Part shown: positions 10,845-22,162 of the stretch, piece after piece
Layout of the letters: each line of letters begins with the position of its first letter
Position numbering within the stretch: the stretch's first letter is position 1
Assembly (NCBI GenBank): GCA_030760725.1
Contig: JASWHV010000005.1
Coordinates: 88,976,622-89,040,621 of the forward strand
From: Neostapfia colusana
Taxonomy: Eukaryota; Streptophyta; Magnoliopsida; Poales; Poaceae
DNA: 64,000 bases
Direction of reading: 5' to 3'
The notes under the pieces: model-generated
The model's database searches: none
Seen by the model: only the letters and a program-made list of their open reading frames with translations
Told to the model about the DNA's origin: nothing
Made by a program: the position numbers and the translations under genes

Positions 10845-11610
10845 GCTGGCCACGTGGCGCCTTCAGAACTCCTCCCCGTGGAGGGGGAGAGGTCCGTCGC
10901 TAACTGGCCATGTGGCAGGCTCGGAGCTTGCCTCTGTGGAAGGGGCGAGGTCCGACCCCGTGGGACACGTGTTGCCCCCGGAGCTAGCCTCTGCAGAGGA
11001 GCGAGGCCAGCCCCACAGGACACGTGTCGCCTTCAGAGCTAGTCACTGTGGAGAAGCGGGAGGTCCAACCCACGGGACACGTGTCACTCTCGGAGCTTAT
11101 CTCCGAGAGGTCCGGCCCTGTTTGACACATGTCTCTCTCGGAGCTCACCTCCGAGAGGTCTGAAACTACTGAACACGTGTCATCCTCGGAGCTCACCTTC
11201 AAGGAGAAGGTCCCGATGGACACGTGTCATCCTCGGAGCTCACCTCCGGGAGGTCCGACACTGCTTGACACGTATCGTTCCTGGAGCTTACCTCCGGGGA
11301 GAAGAGAGGTCCGACGCAGTTGGACACGTGTCGACCTCGGAACTCATCTCTGAGTAGAAAGGAGATCCAGCGCTGCTAGGACACGTGGCACTTTCGGAGC
11401 CCACCTCTGAAGAGAGGGGAGGTCCGGCACTGACACTGGCACTCTCAGAGCTCACCTCCAAAGAGGGGAGGTCCGCACTGACACGTGGTGTATTCGGAGC
11501 TCGCCTCTGAGGAAGAGGGATGTCCCGCCCACCTGACACGTGGCACAACCAGAGCTCGCCCCTGAGGAAAAGGGAAGCCCATGCCCCCGCTGGACACGTG
11601 GAGCCTCCGG
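10845..11610 (+). promoter_or_regulatory. G-box (CACGTG) repeat array in Gy-B U3
   Basis: About fourteen units of roughly 45-60 bp each carry a GACACGTGTC or CACGTGGC core next to CGGAGCTC and a GAGGTCCG-type segment. By eye, eleven cores are intact CACGTG (10850s, 10960s, 11018, 11075, 11172, 11218, 11320, 11379, 11479, 11534, 11593) and the rest are one-base variants. CACGTG is the binding core for plant bZIP and bHLH factors and is the heart of ABA- and light-response elements. The array ends about 200 bp before the TATA box. Confidence 0.8.
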
Positions 11611-11809
11611 AGCTTATCTCTGCGGAAGGACGAGGTCCTTAAGCGGTTTTGCCCTGTGCGCGAGCGCCCGATACAGAAGAAACCGACACAATTTCTTCTA
11701 CAATCGATACCGCACCAAATCTGTTGAAGATAAGTTGTTAAGATCCAAAACAAATCGAATAGGACTCTTAATAGAAATCTAATCAGATTAGGACTCTTCT
11801 TTTTCCGCT

Positions 11810-11818
11810 TATAAATAG
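11810..11818 (+). promoter_or_regulatory. Gy-B LTR TATA box
   Basis: TATAAATAG is at a position conserved in the sibling solo LTR (17813-17821) and in both Gy-D LTRs. It follows the G-box array, as expected of the U3/R promoter. Confidence 0.7.
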
Positions 11819-14006
11819 AACCCGAAACACCCCTTGGCCATACCATCTATTCCCAAGTCGACGACTTAGAGGCCCTAGCCCCCAACTTGTCGAGTTAATT
11901 CCCTTCGCCGGAGTTTAGTCACCGGAGGCTGCCGACGAGCTCGCCGTCGCCGGAATAGAGCCCCGACGATCTGTCTTGCTAGGAGGAAGACCCCGAGACC
12001 AAGGAGATGTGAGGTAGGTCTTTGTTACCACCTTACGACCTCATCACAGTTTTCTTTGCATGTGTTTCTTCGATCCCTTTGAACAGAAGCTTTTTTCGTG
12101 TGGACAGATCATGTGTTGATCGGTTTGATCTAGATCTTGAAACAAGATCATCACCACGTCCATATTTGATATTTACACCCTTGATCACCGCAAAACCCCA
12201 TGCAAAGCCATTAAAACATGCAAGAACACGTACAAACTGATCTAAATAAAAACAGCACCATAGGATTAGCATGCATATGCACCATTGCATCTTGAGTAGA
12301 GTTTGTGCATGATGATTGATTGCTGTAAATCTTGTATGTGCGTGATTGTAAGTAGAAGGACAAGCTCAGGGAGCTATCTACGAAGGATTACAGCATCAAG
12401 ACTTCGAGATCCAAGAGCAACAGAAGTCACAGGAACAAGGCAAGTGCCCCTTGACCATATTGATCCCATGTTTCTGGAAACTGTTTTGTTTGCGAAAGCT
12501 GTGTATGCTGAGTCAACTTGATGGGAAACCCTTTAATACGATTTTACTAGTTTTTTTAACCACCCTTGTCGCCAGGAAATTTGATGAGTCGGGTATGGTC
12601 GTTTTTGTTTTTTGCTTCGCTAATCTACGGGTTATGGGAAGCGATAGAATGTGTCTAGCCACTGCACTCATGAGAATAATGATAATCAGAACTTGATGTT
12701 AATGAACATGAATTGGGGGAGATCTAGGCAAGCATGGTTTGTGGATGTGGTAGAATGAGATGGTGGTTTACTTGTCGTAGATCTAAGGACCGTTTCATGC
12801 CAGCACATGCCAGGAAAACAGTGCCACCACAAGGCCAAATATGGGTGCGGCTTAGCTGACTAATTAGGTAAGTTGCTAGATTGTTATGGACCGTGAAAGG
12901 CGTGGGGAATGGGAGTCGAGAGAGGACTGCCCTGGGAACCGCATGGCACAAGAGGGGGCCCGTAGATGGGACAATGGTGATTCGAGCCTGCTGGTGAAAC
13001 CTTAGTGAGTCCATACATCTAGTAACCCCTTTCTAAAGCCTATTTTGTTATCTCTTGGCCATACACCGACGGTTGCGTACTGGTATAATGGAGGTTCTGC
13101 AGTCGCCGACGGGTGACAAAATCACAAACTTGTGGGTAAAGTGGTGCAAACTCTGCAGGGTCTAAAACTATCATGATAGCCGAGCATAGGGTCACAAGCG
13201 CCTGGACAACTCACGTGATTAGATTGGGATGGTGATTGGGATGGTATTTGGTTTGGTTATGGGATTGTTCATGGATGGTCTTTGGTTTTGGTTTCGGGAC
13301 TGTTGAGTCTTAGTGATGAGATTGGTTTCATGACTGTTGAGTCATGTTAATGAGCTTTGGTCCCGGTTACGAGATGGAAATTGAATATGAGATGAAATGG
13401 TAATGAATATGAGATGGTATTCGTGAGAATTAGAAAAGGTTGAGAAAGATGAATGTCTGATGAGACATGAAAAGAGGTGGAACATGATGGAGGTATGTTG
13501 ATGTTTTAATTGGATAAATGTTGGGATTACATTCACTTAAAGCTAGTTGCTGTTTTTATCATGTTTTGTGAAATAAACTTTGCTTTCCGCAATGAGCCTT
13601 TTTATACCTACCTTGCTGTGAGCTACATATCATATTTTCCCGCACTTGCTGAATGTGTCATGTACTCAAACTTGCATTATTACTTCATCATCAGCAACAA
13701 GAGAAGAGTACTTCGAATACCATGTGGAGTACTAGGTGTGTGATCCACCGTCAACCTGCTTGTGGAGTAGGAGATGGAGCCGCTGCTACTTAGTTTGCTT
13801 CCGCAATAGTTTAGAAGACTTCCGCTGCTAGAATAAGACTTCCGCTGCTAGATTGAGTTAGAGACTCATGAAGACATTGTAATAAACCCTGTTATTCGTG
13901 GTATTATTCTGAATTCAGTTTGTGGATCATGTGTATGTGTGATGAACATCCTGGGCACACATATGCATCAGCTTGGTTACGGGATTCTTGGAACAGGGGC
14001 GTCACA

Positions 14007-15304
14007 CGCACCATCCAAATACCCATATTACGTTGGAAATACACCTAATTAATTGGCCACGCTGCCCCATCTCAGCATGTGGTTGGCACGGTAAAGCCAG
14101 GTTACATGCTCCATGAACCGGTCCTTAGGATCCAGGCAAGCACTAAACACAACCCGTGTCTCGTGCATGCAGCACCAGCGAAGCATCCAACTTGCCTAGA
14201 TCCCTATCTCTACATAATTCATTATATTCCATTCATGTGTAAATAATCAAGGTGATGATCTCATATCCCAATTATCCCATTCTAAGCATGGCTAAGCATG
14301 AGAAGCATAAACAAATGACATAATAAAATAACTCCCAACCCAAAGCTCCAAGGAAGCAAGATAATGAAATTCTAGGGAAACTTCCTAGCATGGGTACCAT
14401 ATTTCAATTGATAATGCAAATAATTCTAACTACACATCCTAGTATAGGATCAAAGTGGTGAAGGACACTTGCCTTTTTCTTATATCGTTGCTCAGTCCAG
14501 TGGTCAAACTCATGATCTTCAAAGTCTTCGCATTGTTTCTTGATCGTCACTTGTACAAGTATACCCTAGAGGATTTTATACGGCCTGGGAAGGAGAAGAA
14601 AACGGCTCACGGCGTGGAAGAGCAGCGACGTTCTTCGGGTCAGAGATGTGTTCTGGTGCATGGCAAAGATGTTGGTGTCGTCAGGGGCTGGGGGGAACCG
14701 AATGAAACGAGAGGACGTCGGCGAGGGGTGGAGAAACTCACCGGCGATCGGCGAATACGGGATTGGGGTGCCGACCCGCCTCGGAGAAAACCAAGGTAGA
14801 GTAGCCGGCGTCTGGATACAGCAGCGCTTTTGGTGGAGTACCTACTGCAGAAACGCATGGGGAAGAGTTGGGCAAGGTCGTCGGTGGACATATCGAGCAG
14901 CGTGGCGAGGTCCATGAGAGGCGGTGGCCTCAGGAGAGGGGGGCGAGGCGCGGTGGCGCAGGATCTGCGAGGGCGAGCGGGCGCTGGCGAGGTCTCAGGG
15001 GCGAGCGAAATCAGCGGTCATGGGGGAGCGCACTGGTCGGGGCTCGGGGTACTGAGGCGCTCGTGGGCGGGCGCGCCGGCAGAGACGAGCGGCGGGGTCC
15101 CGAAGGGAGTAGGCGGAGGGGTGGGGCGCTGAGGAGAAGGAGGAGGTGGGAGGCGGCGTTGAACGGGGGAAGCACTGGAAGGGGGCAGGCGCAAGCAGGG
15201 AGGAAGGAGACAGCGCGGGGTGAGGAGGTGGGGTTAGTGGGGGCGGGGCTAGGGGTGGGTTGGGTTGAGTTTTTTTGTATTTTTTTCCAGAGTAGGGTGT
15301 TACA
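14007..15304 (-). repeat. Gy-A 3' LTR, partial
   Basis: It is collinear with 19975-20878 plus 22241-22638 of the other Gy-A LTR, apart from the gene-fragment insert. It ends GGGTGTTACA at 15304, followed by the minus-strand PPT. A very GC-rich stretch (about 14870-15250) gives overlapping G/R-rich ORFs on both strands; these lack any domain and are compositional. Confidence 0.85.
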
Positions 15305-15772
15305 ATACTACCCCCCTTAAAGGGAATCTCGCCCCGATATTCTTGTGGACTTGGTTTCGAGAGTTTCGTTGGTCGAGCATCTTCTTGGTAATTCTTTCTT
15401 CTTCACTGACCTTGTCGGCCTGCTGTTAATCGAGTCAATCCTAATGGAGGTGTTGGAATGTGATTTGCTACCCCCCTTAAATAGAAAAATGATATTATTA
15501 TTAGTTTCTTGTTTTCAAACAACGTGTTTCTAATTCGTTTTGATCCAAGACGTGCGCTTCACTCGCTGAGCAATTTCTGGAACCTAAGCGAATGCCATAT
15601 ACTAGTCTTCAAATAATATTCTCGCTTCAATTTATCTTCACGCGTTGATTTTGAAGGTCCTGTCAGTCGACTTAAGTCTTCGTCTTCATCAGCGAGGTCA
15701 AAAGAAAGTCTTACGAGTCCATTCTAACTAAGGTCATGTGCCTAGAGTAGATAAATATCTCTGATACCACTC
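15305..15772 (-). other. Gy-A interior: PPT, short non-coding region, PBS
   Basis: The + strand begins with CTACCCCCCTTAAA at about 15308, i.e. a minus-strand polypurine tract TTTAAGGGGGGTAG directly inside the LTR. A second copy of the same motif is at about 15469-15482. The right end (15755-15772) is a minus-strand PBS reading TGGTATCAGAGAT. The 468 bp between the LTRs hold no recognisable gag or pol, so the element would depend on proteins from a relative. The 62 aa ORF at 15345-15533 shows no features. Confidence 0.75.
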
Positions 15773-16623
15773 TGTCACACCCGGTTTTATATAAAGTAAA
15801 ACCGGCCGTAATCTACATGTATGCCAGGATCGATTTAATCATACATGTAGGACAATTAGTGATAAATAGTTCTATATCGAATATAAATACCATTTATACC
15901 TTAAATATGTTTCGTATAGCAGCGAAAGAGGAAAGTCTTGTAGGGCAATCCACAGGACAAATCGACTGGCAGTAACATGACCATCACAACGTCTTCATTT
16001 GATCTTCTTTTCACTGAGCAACATTTATGATAAAGAAAAAACGCATGAGTACATAAAGTACTCGGCAAGTGTGGGAAAGTAATGTTATGTAGGCTAGATC
16101 AAGGAAAGGCTTAACTCATGGTTAATGCACTACGCAAATTAAATCCTATCACCTTAGCTTATGAAGCACCTATTTTACTACAAATGTGAAGTAGTCTCAA
16201 ACCTATAAACCCAATCCCATTGTTAAGCTCCCCGCTTAACATCCTCAACTTCTCAATTCATCATCCTCTAATCATGAATAAGTCCAAGCCGCTCTTGACC
16301 ATGAGCACGACTGTCATGACAGTCTTGACTCTACAGAGTTTGCACCACTGTACCCCCTTGTAGTGATTTCATCCCCCGTTGCTGGGTGGACTAAAAACCT
16401 CCATTATGCCTATGGCCGCGAACCACGTTCACACTTCCGAGGTGTGTAGCCAGGAGATCACTGTGAGGCCTTTACAAAGGGATTCCCGACGAGTGTGAGC
16501 CCACCTAGGTTTCACCCCTAACAGCATCCAGGAGGCTCCAACCCCCGCTGCAGTGGCCCCCTCTTGAGCCTTGCGGTTCCTAGAGTAGTCCAGCTAATAC
16601 CTATTCCCCGCACCATCCAATCA
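15773..16623 (-). repeat. Gy-A 5' LTR, first segment
   Basis: This segment starts TGTCACACCCGG next to the PBS. It is similar to 61942-62885, which is an uninterrupted relative. It breaks at 16623, where the solo LTR with TGTAACACCC begins. The last five bases AATCA are the left target-site duplication of that solo LTR. Confidence 0.85.
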
Positions 16624-19600
16624 TGTAACACCCTCAATTTCATATTCATGCATTGCATATAGAAAAACAATATAAAAGAAATAGAAATGGGAAAGAATCA
16701 TAAAAATGAGAGAAAGATAGCTGAAAAGAGCCAATTCCAATTCGCCTAGGGGCGCCGTCGACACTTCCCGCGGCCTGCTGGCCACGTGGCGCCTTCGGAG
16801 CTTATCCCTGCTGAGGGGGTGAGGTCCGGCACTGCTGGCCACGTGGCAGGCTCGGAGCTCGCCTCAGGAGAAGGAGCGAGGTCCGATCCCGCTTGACACG
16901 TGTTGCCTTTAGAACTAGTCTCTGCAAAGAAGCGAGGCTCAGCCCTGCGGGACACGTGTTGACTACGGAGCTATTCTCTGTAGAGAAGCGAGGCCCAGCC
17001 TGCGGGACACGAGTTGATTTCAGAACTCACTCCTGCGGAAGGGATGAGGTCCGCCCCACGGGACACGTGTCGCTCTCGGAGCTCACCTCCCAGAGGTCCG
17101 GCCCGCTGGACACGTGTCACCCTCAAAGCTCGCCTCTGAGAGATCCGGCCTCGATGGACACGTGTCATCCTCGGAGCTCACCTCCGAGGAGAAGGGAGGT
17201 CCGACACCGATGGACACGTGTCGACCTCGGAGCTCACCTCCGAGAAGTGAGGTCCGACACTATTTGACACGTGGTGATCTCGGAGCTCGTCTCTGAGGAG
17301 AAAGGAGGTCCGGCGCTACTGGACACGTGGCATTCTCGGAGCCACCTCCGAGGAGAGGGGAGGTCCAGCACTGACACGTGGCGCCCCCAGAGCTTGCCTC
17401 TGTAGAAAGGGGAGGTCCAACCCGCTAGACACGTGGCGCACACGGAGCTCGCCTCTGAGGAGAGGGGAGGTCCCGCCCGCCAGACACATGGCGCACGCGG
17501 AGCTTGCCTCTGAGGGAGAGGGAGGTCCCGCCCGCCAGACACGCGACGCAACCGGAGCTCACCCCTGAGGAAAAGGGAGGCCCGGCCCCTGCTGGACACG
17601 TGGCGCCTCCGGAGCTCACCCTGCGGAGATGACGAGATCCTTAAGCGGTTTTTCCCCCGTGCGCGAGTACTCGGTACTGAGGAAACCGACACGATTTCTT
17701 CCATGTTGACACCGCACCCAAATCAATTGGAGATAAGTTATTAAGATCCAAAACAAATTGAATAGGAATTTTATTTGAATTCCAATCGGAGTAGGACTCT
17801 TCTTTCATCCCTTATAAATAGAACCAAAAACCCCTTGGCCGCAACCATGTGCCGATGTTCCACCTCCCGAGTCGACGACTTGGAGGCCCTAGCTTCCAAC
17901 TCGCCGAGTTACACACCCCTTCGCCGGAGTTGTTCAGCCACCGGTGAGACCGCCGACGAGCCCCGTCACGCTCGCCGTTGCCGGAAGAGAGCCGACAATC
18001 TGACCTTCTGACATTGCTAGGAGGAAGGCCGAGGTAGGTCTTCGTTACCATCTTACGACATCATCGCGGTTTCTACACATCTGTTTTCTTCGAACAGAAG
18101 CTTTTTCGTGTGGACAGATCATGTGTTGATCGGTTTTTGACGGTGGAATTGATCTAGATCTTGAGTCAAGATCATCGCCACGTCCACACTTGATCCTTAC
18201 ACCCTTGATCACCATAAAACCCCATGCAAGCCCAGTAAAACATGCAAGAACACATACAAACTAGTCTAATAAAACAGCATCATAGGATTTGCATCATTGC
18301 ATCTTGAGTAAAGTTTGTGCATGATGTTTGATTGCTATAATTTTGTATGTGCGTGGTCGTGAGTAGAAGAACAAGCTCAGGAAGCTATCTACGAAGGACT
18401 ACAGCACCAAGACTTCGAGACACGTGAGCAACAAAAGCCACAAGAACAAGGCAAGTGCCCCTTGACCATATTGATCCCATGTTTTGGAAACTGTTTTGTT
18501 TGCGAAAACATGTATGCTTGAGTCAACTTGATGGGAAACCCTTTTATAGGAGTTTACTAGTTTTGTTAACCATCCTTGTTGCCAGGAAAGTTTATGAGTC
18601 GGGTATGGTCGTTTTTTCTTTTTGCTTACGGGTTACGGGAAGCCGAGATAGAACATGTCTAGCTACTGCACTCATATGAATAATGATAATGAGAACTTGA
18701 TGATGATAATGAGCATAGAATCGGGGGAGATCTAGGCAAGCTTGGTTCGTGGATGTGGTAGAATGAGATGGTGGTTTACTTGCCGTAGATCTAAGGACCG
18801 GTTCATGCCAGTACATGCCAGGAAAACAGTGCCACCACAAGGCCAAATATGGGTGTGGCTTAGCTGACTAATTAGGTAAGTTGCTAGATTGTTATGGACC
18901 GTGGAAGGCACGGGGAATGGGAGTCGAGAGAGGACTGCCCTGGGAACTTCATGGCACAAGAGGGGGCCGTAGGTGGGAGAACGGTGATTCGAGCCTGCTG
19001 GTGAAACCTTAGTGAGTCCATACATCTAGTAGCCCCTTTGTAAAGGCTATATTGTGATCTCTTTGCCATACACCGACGGTTGTGTACTGGTATAATAGAG
19101 GTTCTGCAGTCGCCGACGGGTGACGAAATCACAAACTTGTGGGTAAAGTGGTGCCACCTCTTAAGAGTGTAAAACTATCATGATAGCCGTGCTTACGGTC
19201 ACAAGCGCCTAGCCAACTCACATGATTAGAGGGAAATTTGGGATGGAAAGTTGGGGTGGTTATCGGGGTGGTTATTGGTTTGGCTATGGTATGGTCATTG
19301 GAAATTGGTTTCGCGACTGTTGAGTCATGATAATGATCATTCGCTTCGGTTATGAGATGGATATGAATATGAGATGGTTATTATGAGCATGAGATGTTGT
19401 TAAGAAAGATTAATGGCTGGATGAGACGGGATAAGTGGTAAATTATGATGGAGGTATGTTACTGTTTTAATTAAATATATATTGGGATTAAATTCACTTA
19501 AAGATAGTTGTTGTTTTTATCATGTTTGTGAAACAAAATTTGCTTTCTGCAATGAGCCTTTTTATTCCATACCTTGTTGTAAGCTACATGTCATACTTTT

Positions 19601-19979
19601 CCCGCACTTGCTGAGTACGACATGTACTCACCCTTGCATTATCATACAAACATCAGCAACAGGAGAGGAGTACTTCGAAGATCATGTGGAGTACTAGGCG
19701 TGCGAACTACCGTCAACTTGCCTGTGGAATTGGAGATGGAGCCGCTTCTGTTTAGTTGCTTCTGCTATGGTTTAGAGACTTCCGCGGCTAGAATAAGTTA
19801 GAGACTTCCGCTGCAAGAATAAGCTAGAGATTCATGTAATAAAGTACTTAAACACTATTTATTCGTGGTTATATTCTGAATTCAGTTTGTGGATTACATG
19901 TATATGTGTGATGAACATCCTGGGCACACATATGCATTAGCTGGGTTCCATATTTTACGGGACTGGGCGTCACAAATCA
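16619..19979 (+). mobile_element. Solo LTR of the Gy-B family with perfect TSD
   Basis: The LTR body is 16624-19974 (3351 bp) with ends TGTAACACCC and GGGCGTCACA. It is flanked by AATCA at 16619-16623 and again at 19975-19979. No internal sequence is present, so this is the product of unequal recombination between two LTRs of a full element. Across the join, the Gy-A sequence matches the empty site at about 62876-62895. It carries its own G-box array and TATA box. Confidence 0.92.
16785..17605 (+). promoter_or_regulatory. G-box repeat array in the solo LTR
   Basis: About sixteen units are spaced 45-57 bp apart, of which about thirteen keep an intact CACGTG core. Each is paired with CGGAGCTC and GAGGTCCG-like segments, as in Gy-B. 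The TATA box is at 17813-17821. The long minus-strand ORF at 17234-17704 is a by-product of the repeat period and is not a gene. Confidence 0.8.
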
Positions 19980-21060
19980 CCCATACTACGTCGGAAATAC
20001 ACCTAATTAATTGGCCAAGCTGCCCCATCTCAGCATGTGGTTGGCACGGTAAAGCCAGGTTACATGCTCCATGAACCGGTCCTTAGGATCCAGGCAGGCA
20101 CTAAACACAACCCGAGTCTCGTGCACGCAGCACCAACCAAAGCATCCAACTTGCCTAGATCCGTAACTCTACATAATTAATAATATTCCATTCAAGGGTA
20201 AATAATCAAGGTCATGATCTCATATCCCAATTATCCCATTCTAAGCATGGCTAAGCATGAGAAGCATAAACATATGACATAATAGAATAACTCCCAACCC
20301 AAGGCTCCAAGGAAGCAAGATAATGAAATTCTAGGGAAACTTCCTAGCATGGGTACCATATTTCAATTGACAATGCAAATACTTCTAACTACACATCCTA
20401 GTGTAGGATAAAAGTGGTGAAGGACACTTGCCTTTTTCTTATATCGTTGCTCAGTCCAGTGGTCGAACTCTTGATCTTCAAAGTCTTCGCATTGTTTCTT
20501 GATCGTCACTTGTACACGTATACCCTAGAGGATTTTATACGGCCCGGGAAGGAGAAGAAAACGGCTAGCGGCGTGGAAGAGCAGCGACGTTCTTCAGGTC
20601 AGAGACGTGTTCTGGTGCATGGCAAAGATGTTGGTGTCGTCAGGGGCTGGGGGAACCAAATGAAACGAGAGGATGTCAGCGAGGGACGGAGAAACTCACC
20701 GGCGATCGTCGAAGACGGGGTTGGGGTGCCAACCCGCCTAGGAGAAAACCGAGGAAGAGTAGCCGGCGTGAATCGCTCCGGATACAGCAGCGCTTTTGGT
20801 GGAGTACCTACTGCGGAAACGCATGGGGAAGAGCTGGGAAAGGTCGTCGGTGGACATATCGAGCAGCGTGTCAAGGTCCCCATCGTGGTAGCTGTACTTG
20901 TAGAATGTCCTCTTCTTTTGAAACCAAAACCACCTCCTTGTTCAACTTTGCATGTCTACCCAAAGCTTCCAAAATAAGGAATTGTTTGCGTATTGGCGAC
21001 GATTTCATGCCTGATATAGATGGTCATGATACAATATTGTTCCCGTCTTCAATAAATAGT

Positions 21061-21735
21061 CTAGTTTGAGCAAACACCCTTCTTCAGTTCTGTTCCTATA
21101 GAAACCTCATCAACATCAACTGTCTTTCCACATGCTTCTTCAGCTATTCCAGGACAGGTCCTAGATAAAAATGTGACAAGCCTCTGCCTCAACAACGGCG
21201 ATAGCTTCTCAGAATTTGTCAATGGATCCAAAGAGGGGACCACTTTTTTTTTACCAGTACCCCCCAAACGCCATCCTCACACAATGAGCTATTGCTCCCT
21301 TCCTCCGCACGTCATAGTTCTCGATCAGCATGAACATGAACTCCAGCGGCATGTTTGTGATGTTTGTATACTGAGACACCAAATTCACCATCAGCAGGAT
21401 TGCCGGATCAATATTCATGATAATAGCCCTGCCCACATAAAAAAACAACCAGTTGTAGAACAGCGCCAACTTTACACTCGCATGGACATAAGCCTTGCTG
21501 CAACTCGTCAGTAGCCAATCTATGACTGCCCAGCGAGCAATGACACCAGATTGCATGATCTCGTTTGTTGGATGATACCCGCAGCATATGAACCTTACAA
21601 TGTCAGAAATCTTCTCCTCTCCTCTTGGCACCATAAGGTGCTTCCTCGCAAACCACAGCTGGTACCGCTTCTGATTCCCCCACTTCACATTGTTCATCAT
21701 GAACCAGAGCTATGCCTACATCTCGGGCGTGATGG
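21061..21735 (-). pseudogene. INTS3: INTS3 (Integrator complex subunit 3) fragment
   Basis: The minus strand reads NNVKWGNQKRYQLWFARKHL, IARWAVIDWLLTSC, ASVKLALFYNWLFF and IMNIDPAILLM, then after a frame break VVPSLDPLTNSEKLSPLLRQ. This is the conserved middle of Integrator subunit 3, which binds single-stranded-DNA-binding partners and the Integrator RNA-processing complex in the nucleus. Only about 210 codons are present of a protein that is usually around 1000 aa. Two TAG codons lie just upstream of the first match (about 21713-21721). Homopolymer indels around 21243-21275 shift the frame. No start codon or promoter of its own is seen. Identity rests on recalled family motifs, which match strongly. 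Confidence 0.8.
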
Positions 21736-21916
21736 TCACCACAGTGCACCAGCCAGGAGTGCCAACTCTGCAGTTAGAGGCATGCTCGGCCAAGATCTCA
21801 AACAGGCGTGTGTCGCCGTGGAAGGGTAAGGGGCCATGGGTGTGCTGCGTGCAAGGCGGCCGAAGCACCTGGTGGCGATCATTGTGGAAGATGTGGCGAG
21901 GTGGAGGGGCAGCGGG

Positions 21917-22162
21917 AGGCTCGGCGCGGTCAAACTCGGCGCCGACATCGTAGGAGTTGGTGAGGTTGAGCATGGTGGGGTCGAGCATGACGACACCGGA
22001 GGAGGCGATGCAGAGGATCCGGCGGTACCTGCCCCTCCACGAGTGCTTGACGACGAAGTAGCCGGCGAGGTACTCCGGCTCCTCGGCGCCGACGCAGGCA
22101 CAGGAGGCTGGGGCCGGGGCGGCCTCAGCCACGACCACAGCGTGGCGGCTGGCAAAGTCCAT
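21917..22162 (-). pseudogene. GRV2: GRV2 / RME-8 (DNAJC13) N-terminal fragment
   Basis: The minus-strand ORF opens MDFASRH at 22160-22162 and contains EEPEYLAGYFVVKHSWRGRY, RRILCIASSGVVMLDP and LNLTNSYDVG. This is the N-terminal PH-like segment of the plant RME-8 homologue GRV2/KAM2, a very large DnaJ-domain protein of endosomes needed for vacuolar sorting and gravitropism. Similarity stops after about 82 residues. The reading then runs on into unrelated residues and toward the INTS3 fragment without a stop, giving a 148-codon chimeric ORF (21716-22162). Third-position GC is very high, as in many grass first exons. It is a captured exon fragment, not a functional gene. Confidence 0.8.

Larger units (their letters stand above)
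7526..14006 (+). mobile_element. Gy-B: chromovirus-type gypsy element, 5' truncated
   Basis: This is a plus-strand Ty3/gypsy element with part of its leader, a decayed gag-pol, a weak PPT (AAGGGGTTAAATT) and a complete 3' LTR. The 5' LTR and PBS are missing. The left edge coincides with the Si-1 LTR end, so Si-1 probably inserted into the Gy-B leader before a deletion removed everything further left. Protein similarity to Gy-D is strong along the full length, and the tail has the chromodomain-like segment of Tekay/Del-type chromoviruses. The right edge abuts Gy-A LTR sequence at 14007. Confidence 0.85.
10691..14006 (+). repeat. Gy-B 3' LTR (3316 bp)
   Basis: The ends are TGTAACACCC (10691) and GGGCGTCACA (14006). 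The solo LTR at 16624-19974 has the same ends and is similar along its whole length, which confirms the boundaries. U3 is occupied by a long array of G-box repeats (10845-11610), then a TATA box (11810-11818), then a less GC-rich R/U5 part. The 60-130 aa ORFs in it are produced by the repeat array. The following bases CGCAC (14007-14011) would be the right target-site copy; the left copy is lost. Confidence 0.9.

Noticed and set aside
10845..11610. Regularly spaced repeats resembling a CRISPR array
   Set aside because: Units are diverged direct repeats with similar spacers, in a plant LTR; no cas genes.
14868..15320. 150 aa Arg/Gly-rich ORF in the Gy-A LTR, with overlapping ORFs on both strands
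   Set aside because: Compositional effect of a GC-rich LTR part; the matching region of the sister LTR does not keep the frame.
17234..17704. 156 aa minus-strand ORF, and similar ORFs over the other G-box arrays (for example 11445-11846, 25165-25743)
   Set aside because: Translations are repeats of the DNA array itself, occur in several frames and strands, and have no domain.
21173..21514. 113 aa plus-strand ORF
   Set aside because: Antisense shadow of the INTS3 fragment, which has clear family motifs on the minus strand.
21716..22162. The GRV2-like ORF as a functional small gene
   Set aside because: Only about 82 of more than 2000 expected residues match, and it runs into unrelated sequence inside a transposon LTR.
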